This document shows positions 43,286 to 50,684 of a DNA stretch of 63,403 nt, one piece after another. Location of the stretch: positions 1 through 63,403 of the forward strand of contig PSPX01000001.1 of the NCBI GenBank assembly GCA_004195715.1. The letters run 5' to 3'. Both the position numbers and the translations under genes were made by a program. The notes under the pieces were generated by a model. That model was not told the DNA's origin. It made no database searches and saw nothing but the letters and a program-made list of their open reading frames with translations. This DNA comes from Methanobacteriota archaeon. Lineage in GTDB: Archaea; Thermoplasmatota; Poseidoniia; Poseidoniales; Thalassarchaeaceae. Each line of letters begins with the position of its first letter. The stretch's first letter is position 1.

Positions 43286-44341
43286 TTAGGGATGTCCAGG
43301 AACCTCTCCTGACCAGTCAGGCATCATGTTCAGCGTAATCGTCACATTCGTCACCTCGCCATCCTCCCAGTAGTCGACGGCGATGAAGGTGGGTCTGTCA
43401 CCGACCTCTTCCCAGCACCCCAGAGTCCTCTCTAGCAGGGTGTCGTAGTCATTGACCTGCCCCGCTCTAACCGGATCGGCCAGACCAAAGGTGCTCGACA
43501 GCCAGTTGTTCAGGTGCCAGACTGGCTGGATTCCGTCGCCCCTACCAACTCTGCAAGACATCTCATCCTGCTCCTGCTCGCCATACGGCGTATCCCAACT
43601 GTGAGTCCAAGCGTGGTGCAGCCAGGGAAACCTCTCGTCATACTGGTAGTCCCAGTAGACCACAAGATCGGTACCGTTGAGCACCATTTCTCCGATACTC
43701 GGCCAAGGCTGCCCGGGCTGGTGCACGAAGACCCTGTCGAGCATACCGGTCTGGTTGAACAGCACTTCGAGATGCTCTCCAGGGACATAGTTCTCCAGAA
43801 GCAGACTGACCACGTCGCCGCTGCTGTTGTTCATCAGCGAGCCGAGATGTCTCATCCATGCATAGGCATCCACCTCGGAGTATATACATGGATGTAGGAA
43901 GGTAGAATCCGGGTCACCGTGGCAGAACCGAACGTCCTCGACGGCGGTGTCTTCTTTGGACAAGTGATGAGTATCGAGCATGTATGCGCGAATTCCACCG
44001 TCCCACTGCGCTTGCAGCGAAGTATAGTGGTTCATCGCCATCCATACACCGTCCTCTATGGTAGCGAACGAGTTGTGGGTCTCCGGGAAGGTGAAGTTGT
44101 CGTAACTCCGCAGGCAATACTCAGCCATACCATGGCAGACAACTCCATCACTACCATTCAAGGGGTCGAGCCCGCGTTCCTCCTCCCAGCCATTCGGAAG
44201 CCCGTCTCCATCATCGTCAGCGCCCGGGTCCAACTCCCGTGGCTCTTCAGGACTGAAGCATCCCGGGCCGAACAGGCTGCAGACCAGAAGTAGGGCCATC
44301 CAGAGGCTCCTCATCACTATGAAGCGGCGCTCTCCACTCAT
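43286..44341 (-). CDS. lipoprotein with PI-PLC-X-like domain
   Basis: 351 residues from an ATG at 44341 (upstream and internal ATGs at 44395 and 44314 are alternatives). A hydrophobic signal ends in a lipobox-like LLVCSLFGPGC, so the mature protein is probably lipid-anchored outside. A calcium-type run DDDGDGLPNGWEEE follows. The body matches PI-specific phospholipase C X-domains: FPETHNSF with the first catalytic His, WDGGIRAYMLDTHH, and FCHGDP with the second. Likely cleaves inositol-type or other phosphodiesters at the cell surface; activity on archaeal ether lipids is a guess. Divergent from the next gene. Confidence 0.78.
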   Translation of the reverse strand: MSGERRFIVMRSLWMALLLVCSLFGPGCFSPEEPRELDPGADDDGDGLPNGWEEERGLDPLNGSDGVVCHGMAEYCLRSYDNFTFPETHNSFATIEDGVWMAMNHYTSLQAQWDGGIRAYMLDTHHLSKEDTAVEDVRFCHGDPDSTFLHPCIYSEVDAYAWMRHLGSLMNNSSGDVVSLLLENYVPGEHLEVLFNQTGMLDRVFVHQPGQPWPSIGEMVLNGTDLVVYWDYQYDERFPWLHHAWTHSWDTPYGEQEQDEMSCRVGRGDGIQPVWHLNNWLSSTFGLADPVRAGQVNDYDTLLERTLGCWEEVGDRPTFIAVDYWEDGEVTNVTITLNMMPDWSGEVPGHP

Positions 44342-44447
44342 GAAACAATCGGATTTCATGCTCCGGAAGGCCCCGCAGAGCGCTTCGCGAGACAAACGCC
44401 TCGTCGGAAGGCACTAATCGTGAGAGCATGACCCCGCGCCGAGGGAG

Positions 44448-45275
44448 ATGGCGCGTCGAGGCACTGCCAGACTGGGGCCGTTTGGCCGTTGGTGGGAGAG
44501 TCAGAGCGACCGCCACTTCCAGATAATCGCCTACTCGACGATTATTTCCGTTTCCAGCCTAGTCTGGGGGTTCGTCTTCCTGTTTGTTTTGGATGGCCAC
44601 AGTGACCCAGAGGTCGAGCATCTGGTCCCATGGAGCTGGTTGGCCTTAATCGGTGGGTTGGGAGTGGCGTTCTACGCCGCGCCGGAATACTTCGTGTACT
44701 CGGGGCAGCGACGAATCCTAGAGGACGTCCTACACCTCGATTCGCGCCCCGAGATCCTTCGTCGCCACAAGGAGGCAGAGGACGCTGCGGATATGCTGGG
44801 CAAGTCCTACCAAGCGCGTTTAATGGGTCTGTATAAGATGCATGACGTCAGAATCGGCAAGAAGTACAAGGTTGAGTCTGTGAGTCCGCACAGATCTACC
44901 ATTTCCTCAGAAGGCGACGAAATCAAAATCCAATCCCCCTCGGGGCAGTCGTGGTTGTACACCACTGATTCAACTCTCGCCAATGCCTTGCCGGGCTTGC
45001 ACGCTCTCAGGAAACAGTCAGTCAATCAGGGATTGATTGTTGGTTTGTTCACTATGGTTTTGCTGCTTGCATACAACACGATACTGGGGTTGTTCACGAG
45101 TTCCAGCGGCGAACGTGACCACACACTAGACCTGACTGCATCGATTTACGAGTTTGACCGAATCTACGAGATATCTCCTCACTACGATGCTATCAGCATT
45201 CTATTCATCGCCCTGTTCGCAGGTTTGCTGCTTTCTACTCGCCCCCGCTCCGAGTCGGGCGACGAGGAGGAGTGA
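44448..45275 (+). CDS. membrane protein of unknown family, upstream of signal peptidase
   Basis: 275 residues. Membrane helices near 26-46 (IIAYSTIISVSSLVWGFVFLF), 62-82, 195-216 (GLIVGLFTMVLLLAYNTILGL) and 250-266, with a long middle cytosolic/external domain (about 90-190) that contains EDAADMLGKSYQARLMGLYK. The start ATG is preceded by GAGGGAG. It ends one base before the signal peptidase gene begins, so the two are co-translated and may act together. No family recognised. Confidence 0.72.
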   Translation: MARRGTARLGPFGRWWESQSDRHFQIIAYSTIISVSSLVWGFVFLFVLDGHSDPEVEHLVPWSWLALIGGLGVAFYAAPEYFVYSGQRRILEDVLHLDSRPEILRRHKEAEDAADMLGKSYQARLMGLYKMHDVRIGKKYKVESVSPHRSTISSEGDEIKIQSPSGQSWLYTTDSTLANALPGLHALRKQSVNQGLIVGLFTMVLLLAYNTILGLFTSSSGERDHTLDLTASIYEFDRIYEISPHYDAISILFIALFAGLLLSTRPRSESGDEEE

Positions 45276-45276
45276 G

Positions 45277-46086
45277 ATGTCTTCGGGAATAGCGAGAGAA
45301 ATCATGCTGGCCCTCGGCCTAGTGGTTCTGTTGCTCGGATCGATGTGGGTCGCGACCGGTTCGTTCCCGCCGATGGTCGTCGTCGAGTCCGGTTCTATGA
45401 TGCACGAGGATGATGGCTCTTTAGGTGCCATTGACCCTGGTGATCTGGTGCTGGTGATGGATCCCGACAGGATCGAAATCGTGACTTTCGTCGAGGCCAC
45501 TGAGGCTGGTAGCGACGACTTCGGATACGAATCACACGGCATGGCGGGAGACATCATCATCTACCGAAAGAACGGTGGTTCTGACACTCCGGTCATCCAT
45601 AGGGCCCTGCTCAAGGCAGTGGCTAACGTGTCGGGAGGCTGGGACGTCCCGGGGACCACTCTGCGAAATGTGGACAGCATCACTTGGACACTTGACTATC
45701 AGTGCCCCTACCACAGTGGAACCTACGACCTCGAGATAAAACAATGGATTCCGCCTCACGAGGGCTACCTGACAACAGGGGACAACGAGGACAGCAATGG
45801 TTGCAAGGTCGATCAGAGAATCGCTACCGGAGACGATCCGCGAAACGGTCTGACCGATGAGAACGGAAATCCGGTGCTGGCAGTGAAGGACGAGTGGATC
45901 GTCGGCGTCGCCTCCACGGAGATTCCCTGGCTGGGTGCCGCAAAACTCGCCTTCTCAGGCACATCGACCCAAGTCACGGATACAACATGGAGGAGCCTCA
46001 TTATGGTCGTCGCGGTCGTTATCTCGGTACCGTATCTGCTAGAGATTGTCATCGAGAGACGTGATGAATCCGCTGAAGAGGAGTAG
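45277..46086 (+). CDS. signal peptidase I (archaeal S26B type)
   Basis: Cuts signal peptides from secreted proteins. 269 residues: an N-terminal anchor helix (about 9-27), catalytic Ser40 in VVVESGSMM, His in TPVIHRAL and the conserved Asp in GYLTTGDNEDSNG; a C-terminal helix follows (about 240-260). Archaeal-type enzymes use Ser-His rather than Ser-Lys, and no Lys in the bacterial position is visible. The ATG at 45277 follows the previous stop by one base. Confidence 0.9.
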   Translation: MSSGIAREIMLALGLVVLLLGSMWVATGSFPPMVVVESGSMMHEDDGSLGAIDPGDLVLVMDPDRIEIVTFVEATEAGSDDFGYESHGMAGDIIIYRKNGGSDTPVIHRALLKAVANVSGGWDVPGTTLRNVDSITWTLDYQCPYHSGTYDLEIKQWIPPHEGYLTTGDNEDSNGCKVDQRIATGDDPRNGLTDENGNPVLAVKDEWIVGVASTEIPWLGAAKLAFSGTSTQVTDTTWRSLIMVVAVVISVPYLLEIVIERRDESAEEE

Positions 46087-47595
46087 TCATACCAGTCGCG
46101 GCAGGATAATCGGCACGATTACGATGAACAACACTAGGAAGTTGCTCATGCTGCTGATACGTTCGGCCATCGCCTCCACTCGCATGGGGTGAATGTCGCT
46201 GGTAAGCCTGTCCAGCACGGAGTGAACCCCGTCTTTCACTATGTGACCGCCATCGAACGGGACCATTGGAATCAAGTTGGCGAAACCTAGCAGGAAGTTA
46301 ATCCAAACCAACCAGAACAGGAAGTCGAACAGCATGAGCATGCCGTCGGTGCCCAGAGCCGAGGCGACACCACCACTACTGGATTCCAGCATGGCACGCT
46401 CCTCCAACAGCATCGTCTGCCCGTCGTACTGTATCGGGACTCCAATCATTGCCAGAGGAGTGAGCGCAGCGCCTAAGGCAGTCTGCCTCAGGTCGTAACC
46501 CCCACTCAGAATTCCGGAATAATAGTCTACTGAGGAGGAACTAGATCGTAGCCCACTCACTCCTAGGAAGGCATCACCATGCTCAATGCCCAGTTCGGCC
46601 AGTAGGACCTCAGTATCTTCTACGCACACTGCATCGCCTTCGCACAGCGCAATATAGTACTGGTAACGGTCTCCCAAGGTGATCAAAAGGTCACGCTCCA
46701 ACCGCTCGCCTTTCGAATCAGGATGCGAGATTACTGTGAAAGTCGCATCGTCACCGGATGACAGAAAACTCATCTGACTAGAGAATTCGCTGTAGCCAGA
46801 TACCCCAACTCCGTCAATTTGAGTGATAATCTCGTACGGAAGCAGCCCCCCTTCCTCGGCCCCCTCCTCTGCGATGACCCCAGTGGCGTAGACTCCTGGG
46901 TGACTCGCAACCAGACCAGAGGCCGCCACTGACAGCATGATTAGAGCGATATAAGTGGCGATTATGTTGATTGATGGACCAGCGGCGTACAGACGCATCC
47001 TCTCGCGTCTAGGGGCACGAACCATCTCATGCATCTGCGGTTCGACGAAGGCCCCAATTGGAATGGGTCCAGCCAGTAGGAGCCCAAAGCTGCGGACTCG
47101 CATACCGTGTGCACGTGCTTGGATGCCGTGGCTGTACTCGTGTATCACCAATGCGAAGACGAGGGCTAGCACCGGCCACCAGAATGGCACGAAACTGGTC
47201 ACGCCCGGTATCAGCAGCAGATCGCTGGCTGGCAGGTACTCTTCAGGAGGGGCTATTGCGGTGCTAATCGCACTCATCAGGAGCAGAGCAACGACTCCGA
47301 GCATGGCCAACATGCAGAGCCAGATTGAGAACTCCCCGAACGCCCTCCAAAATCTCCTACTACTGGAGACTCGATCTAGGAACCGCTGCCCATGCATGGT
47401 CCTGACCATGAGCACGACTCCGAGTACCTTTGACACTCCGTACCTGTCGAGGTGACCTTCATTCTCGAGGTACAGCAGGCCGACGTACCAGAGCCCTGTG
47501 ACCACCACTACCCACAGCGGTGAGCCGATGAAATACAGCAGGTATAGCATAAGCATCGGGAGCCAGTAACTTCTCCTTCGCGCGCCCTCTTCCAT
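46087..47595 (-). CDS. site-2 protease family intramembrane metalloprotease (M50)
   Basis: 502 residues, about seven membrane helices. Zinc-binding HEYSH at 152-156 (VIHEYSHGIQARAHG), and the second motif NLIPMVPFDGGHIVKDG near 440-455, whose Asp completes the zinc site. A PDZ-like domain (GLLPYEIITQIDGVGVSG, about 245-265) lies between them. It cleaves membrane-anchored regulators or proteins. It ends head to tail with the signal peptidase gene, and the stop codons nearly abut. Long N-terminal transmembrane part is as in archaeal members. Confidence 0.92.
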   Translation of the reverse strand: MEEGARRRSYWLPMLMLYLLYFIGSPLWVVVVTGLWYVGLLYLENEGHLDRYGVSKVLGVVLMVRTMHGQRFLDRVSSSRRFWRAFGEFSIWLCMLAMLGVVALLLMSAISTAIAPPEEYLPASDLLLIPGVTSFVPFWWPVLALVFALVIHEYSHGIQARAHGMRVRSFGLLLAGPIPIGAFVEPQMHEMVRAPRRERMRLYAAGPSINIIATYIALIMLSVAASGLVASHPGVYATGVIAEEGAEEGGLLPYEIITQIDGVGVSGYSEFSSQMSFLSSGDDATFTVISHPDSKGERLERDLLITLGDRYQYYIALCEGDAVCVEDTEVLLAELGIEHGDAFLGVSGLRSSSSSVDYYSGILSGGYDLRQTALGAALTPLAMIGVPIQYDGQTMLLEERAMLESSSGGVASALGTDGMLMLFDFLFWLVWINFLLGFANLIPMVPFDGGHIVKDGVHSVLDRLTSDIHPMRVEAMAERISSMSNFLVLFIVIVPIILPRLV

Positions 47596-47675
47596 AGTGT
47601 AAGGGGCGCATTTTCCCTCTTCAACCTGCGTCTCATGAGAGTAAGCACCTTGAGACAGGGCACCCTACGACTACC

Positions 47676-47864
47676 ATGTCCAGAGAAGCGGAGGAAGACG
47701 AGAGGAGCCTGAACCGGCGAATCGACTCGCTCAGACGCGAGCGCGACAGTGTCAGGAGACTGCTGGAGCAGGCTTCTCTGAATGGAGTCAGGGAAAGCGT
47801 TGAGCGACTTAACAAGAGACTTGACAGGTTGGATTCTGAACTCTCTGGTGAGAACGAATTCTAG
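47676..47864 (+). CDS. small coiled-coil protein
   Basis: 62 residues, almost all charged, with heptad-like leucine spacing over LNRRIDSLRRERDSVRRLLE and VERLNKRLDRLDSELSG. It has its own gap (about 80 bases) upstream, and its stop overlaps the end of the Hjc-like gene on the other strand by four bases. No family recognised; may be a structural or adaptor coiled coil. The short length makes this call moderate. Confidence 0.55.
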   Translation: MSREAEEDERSLNRRIDSLRRERDSVRRLLEQASLNGVRESVERLNKRLDRLDSELSGENEF

Positions 47865-48445
47865 TTGGCGAATTCTAGTACCGACTCAAGATTCTGCGCA
47901 CCCGTCATGCCTGCATCGATTGATCTAACTCCGTCTGATCGGCATACCAGTGCTATGAAGCGGTGCAGAGGCATCCCTTGGGACCAGTCAAGATGTGGTG
48001 TGCCGTTGCGAGTGAGCGGCAGTTTTGGGATACTCCTAGAGAGATGCCGTAACTTACCAGTCAACGACTCCACCTCTACGCGCATGATTCGCCAACTATC
48101 CCCCCTGACTCCCTTGAGCCTATACGCATACAGGGGCAACAGACAACACCTCTCTCCTGTCGAACGCAATGCCTCATACTGGAGCATAGTCCTTCCAGAT
48201 AGGTACTGCTTGGGATACTTGGAGGACTTGACTTCTATTGGAAAGCACATGTCACCGCGCAGAACCAGCAGGTCTCCGGTGCCCTCGGAACCACTGCCGG
48301 GGGCTCTGACGACTAGGAACGGGCGTTGTATCACCTGCATGGCGCAGGCGCGTTCGATTTCGCTGCAGGATTTGGTAACCGCGCGTACGCCTTTCAATTC
48401 ACCCGCGAGTACAGCGCGCAACTCACGCTCGTAAACGCCGCCCAC
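47861..48445 (-). CDS. Hjc-like Holliday junction resolvase / PD-(D/E)XK nuclease
   Basis: 194 residues. The core shows the Hjc catalytic pattern: Glu near residue 8 (VYERELRAVL), Arg-Ala-Pro-Gly-Ser-Gly at about 47-52, Asp in TGDLLVLRG, and IEVKSSKYPK with Glu and Lys. This fits the PD-(D/E)XK fold of archaeal Holliday junction resolvases. An extra stretch of about 17 residues separates the first Glu from the RAPGSG motif, and the C-terminal third is longer than usual Hjc (about 120-140 residues). Divergent/convergent neighbours give no operon clue. Confidence 0.78.
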   Translation of the reverse strand: MGGVYERELRAVLAGELKGVRAVTKSCSEIERACAMQVIQRPFLVVRAPGSGSEGTGDLLVLRGDMCFPIEVKSSKYPKQYLSGRTMLQYEALRSTGERCCLLPLYAYRLKGVRGDSWRIMRVEVESLTGKLRHLSRSIPKLPLTRNGTPHLDWSQGMPLHRFIALVCRSDGVRSIDAGMTGAQNLESVLEFAN

Positions 48446-48489
48446 GCCACTATCGCATTCTCAGGGTTCTTGAGAACATTGGTCTAGAT

Positions 48490-49131
48490 TCACTCGAACT
48501 TGCCCTTTCGGTATTCCCGCGTTCTGTCGACCCCAGGAAACCTGTCCTCGCTCTCGCGGTAAACCGTCTTCATGTTGGTCAGGAAGTTGTTCTCGTTGGT
48601 GACAATCAGAACCATATCGACCCCAGGATCATCCTCCGCATCCATCCACTCGAGTATAATCTCCATCGTCATACGCGCCCCCTCTCTATGAGGATAGGCG
48701 AAGCAATCCATCCCGAGGGGAGGGGTCACCAGTGTCTCTCGGGGATCGAGCTTCTCTACGGCCTCGAACATCGCGTCGTAAGACTTCTTCAGCAGTTCGC
48801 GCCTGAAGTTGTCCTGCGTCGGTCTCCTGCAATCGGGACCAACCACATGCACTAGGTGCTTGGCAGGGAGATTGAACGCCGGAGTGGTTACGGCCTCACC
48901 GACGCTGCAGGGCTGTAGGTTAAATTTACGACGCTCTCTGGCGATTCCTGCACAGAACTCCCTCAACTCCTCTCCTGCGGCCTGTTGCATCCTCTCATCG
49001 AGCCCTTCGCGTCCGGCCAGTCTGTTGTTAGCCGGGATAATTATGACGTCGCCCTCCATCTGAGGCAAATCGCCGAATACGACGCGGACCTGCCCATGTC
49101 GGCACTCACGAACTATCACTACCTCAGCCAT
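48490..49131 (-). CDS. macro-domain (ADP-ribose-binding) protein
   Basis: 213 residues from ATG 49131; the in-frame ATG at 49167 would add 12 residues and lies within the upstream hairpin region. GDVIIIPANNRLAGREGLDERM (split as GDVIIIPANN, then GREGLDERM) holds the ADP-ribose loop with its Asn residues, and HLVHVVGPDCRRP the second loop. Macro domains bind or remove ADP-ribose. The C-terminal 60 residues (LIVTNENNFLTNMKTVYRE) are less typical. Specific function not known. Confidence 0.85.
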   Translation of the reverse strand: MAEVVIVRECRHGQVRVVFGDLPQMEGDVIIIPANNRLAGREGLDERMQQAAGEELREFCAGIARERRKFNLQPCSVGEAVTTPAFNLPAKHLVHVVGPDCRRPTQDNFRRELLKKSYDAMFEAVEKLDPRETLVTPPLGMDCFAYPHREGARMTMEIILEWMDAEDDPGVDMVLIVTNENNFLTNMKTVYRESEDRFPGVDRTREYRKGKFE

Positions 49132-49133
49132 AC

Positions 49134-49149
49134 GCCCCCAAGGGGGGGC
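49134..49149 (-). promoter_or_regulatory. stem-loop just before the macro-domain start
   Basis: GCCCCC (49134-49139) pairs with GGGGGC (49144-49149) around AAGG; it ends 2 bases before the ATG at 49131. It resembles the other leader repeats but has only 6 bp and a 4-base loop. Confidence 0.4.
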
Positions 49150-49233
49150 CATCGGATATCTATTCATCGGGAAACTCTCCAGCCCCCGAGGAACTAGGCA
49201 ACCTTGATTCGCGATGGCCCACTAGGTACACTC

Positions 49234-49467
49234 ATGTCAGCCGGATACGTACTAATCAACGTCGAACCAGGCTCTGAGTCCAGCGTGTACGCTGCAGCGG
49301 CCAGCGTCGATTGTGTCACAGACTCCAACCTGCTCTTCGGCGACTACGACCTAATTGTCAAGGTTGAGGGCGACAACATGGGAGACATTGCCCGAAATGT
49401 CGTCGAATCCATCAGATCTATTCCCGGAGTCGTTAATACCAAGACTCTGGCTTGTGCAGAAATGTGA
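49234..49467 (+). CDS. stand-alone RAM (Lrp/AsnC ligand-binding) domain protein
   Basis: 77 residues. VLINVEPGSESSVYAAAASVDCV, LLFGDYDLIVKVEGDNMGDI and VVESIRSIPGVVNTKTL fit the alpha/beta ligand-binding domain of Lrp/AsnC regulators, here with no DNA-binding domain, so it likely binds amino acids and multimerises with another regulator. ATG 49234 is chosen over the upstream TTG because the family N-terminus begins there. It lies 115 bases before the MC1 gene. Confidence 0.85.
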   Translation: MSAGYVLINVEPGSESSVYAAAASVDCVTDSNLLFGDYDLIVKVEGDNMGDIARNVVESIRSIPGVVNTKTLACAEM

Positions 49468-49582
49468 GATTTTGGTCCCTTCGGTATTTAGAAAAACCCC
49501 CTAATTGACGCGCAGTATAGCGTTTCTCCGCCCATAACTTCATTATCCCTCCTGAAAGCGCGCGGAGCGGAGGAATTGCATA

Positions 49583-49846
49583 ATGTCTGGAAAGAAATAC
49601 TTCGTACTGATGGACGGCGGTAGCGACACCACACAGGTGTTCGTTAGCAAGCAGCCACGCGGTGCAGCCCTAAAGGCGGCCACGCGTGGACACACTGACA
49701 TAGAGCTGAGGGAGCGAGGGACCAACAAGGTCCACTGCTTTAGTGGCTGGACTGAACTGGTGAATAAGCCCAAGAATGGGCCTGCATGGCTACCAGCTAA
49801 GATCAAGAAGGCGAATGTCAAGAAGAGTGGAACAAAGCGCGTTTAG
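49583..49846 (+). CDS. chromosomal protein MC1
   Basis: Small DNA-bending chromatin protein. 87 residues; KKYFVLMDGGSDTTQVFVSKQPRGAALKAATRG (split as KKYFVLMDGG, VFVSKQPRGAALKAATRG), ELRERGTNKVHCFSGW and NGPAWLPAKIKKANV match MC1 of methanogens. It binds and bends DNA as a monomer, so it may package the genome. A 6-bp stem (CTCCGC, then GCGGAG) frames the leader before the ATG, and a 9-bp stem overlaps its stop. Confidence 0.95.
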   Translation: MSGKKYFVLMDGGSDTTQVFVSKQPRGAALKAATRGHTDIELRERGTNKVHCFSGWTELVNKPKNGPAWLPAKIKKANVKKSGTKRV

Positions 49847-49855
49847 GCGCTTTGT
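49832..49855 (+). terminator. stem-loop over the MC1 stop codon
   Basis: ACAAAGCGC (49832-49840) pairs with GCGCTTTGT (49847-49855) around GTTTAG, which contains the stop codon. A T-run follows about 22 bases later. It probably ends the MC1 transcript or protects its 3' end. Confidence 0.5.
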
Positions 49856-49925
49856 GATCTCTCTTGATCGCCGGTATGATTTTTCCCCCTAGAGAGCGGA
49901 GCCTCTCATCCTGAGGCCATAGGGT

Positions 49926-50684
49926 TCAGTTGGAGCGGAGTTTACGCGCCAGCATGGCTAGAGGGTCGTAGAATTCGGTCACCACCCGCTCCTTAAGGGG
50001 AATGATCGCGTTGTCGGTGATGTTGATTCCTGCAGGGCACACCTCAGTGCAGCACTTTGTAATGTTGCAGTAGCCGATACCGAAGTCGTCCTTGATCTCG
50101 GGTATTCGACTCTCGGTATCTAACGGGTGCATCTCGAGGCCAGCCAGACGGACGAAGAAACGAGGGCCGGCGAATTCGTCGAACTTCTGATGCTCTCGAA
50201 GCACGTGGCAGGTATTGACACAGAGCATACATTCTATGCACGAGCGAAACTCCTGCAACCGGTCAGCTTCTTCCTGATGGAACTCCCAGTCAGGCGCCTC
50301 GGGGCCGTTGATCGGAGCAATCCTACGGTCCATGTCGTAGGCCCATGAGGTGTCGGTAACGAGATCCTTGGTTAGGGGGAAAGCTTGCATGGGCTTGATT
50401 AGTACCGGCTCATCTTCTGGAGTCTCCTTGAGGACATCCTCCATCCTAGTCATGCACATCAACTTTGGTTTGCCGTTAACTTCAGCGCTGCACGAGCCGC
50501 ACTTCCCGGCCTTGCAGTTCCAGCGGCACGATAGATCAGGGGCCTGCTCGGCTTGGATTCTGTGGATCACATCGAGGACCACCATGCCCTCGTCAAGTGC
50601 GACGGTGTAGTCGATCATCCGGCCGAACGGCTCACCGTCACCATCGGGTTCGCCCCTGAAGACCCTGAATGTCACCTCACTCAT
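49926..50684 (-). CDS. sdhB: succinate dehydrogenase iron-sulfur subunit
   Basis: Carries electrons from SdhA to quinone. 252 residues: [2Fe-2S] ligands in CRWNCKAGKCGSC and the Cys in LMCMTRM; the [4Fe-4S] motif CIECMLCVNTC; and the third-cluster motif CNITKCCTEVCPAGI, where an extra Cys precedes the usual one. The start ATG overlaps the sdhA stop (ATGA). Part of an sdhC-sdhA-sdhB operon transcribed leftwards. Confidence 0.95.
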   Translation of the reverse strand: MSEVTFRVFRGEPDGDGEPFGRMIDYTVALDEGMVVLDVIHRIQAEQAPDLSCRWNCKAGKCGSCSAEVNGKPKLMCMTRMEDVLKETPEDEPVLIKPMQAFPLTKDLVTDTSWAYDMDRRIAPINGPEAPDWEFHQEEADRLQEFRSCIECMLCVNTCHVLREHQKFDEFAGPRFFVRLAGLEMHPLDTESRIPEIKDDFGIGYCNITKCCTEVCPAGINITDNAIIPLKERVVTEFYDPLAMLARKLRSN

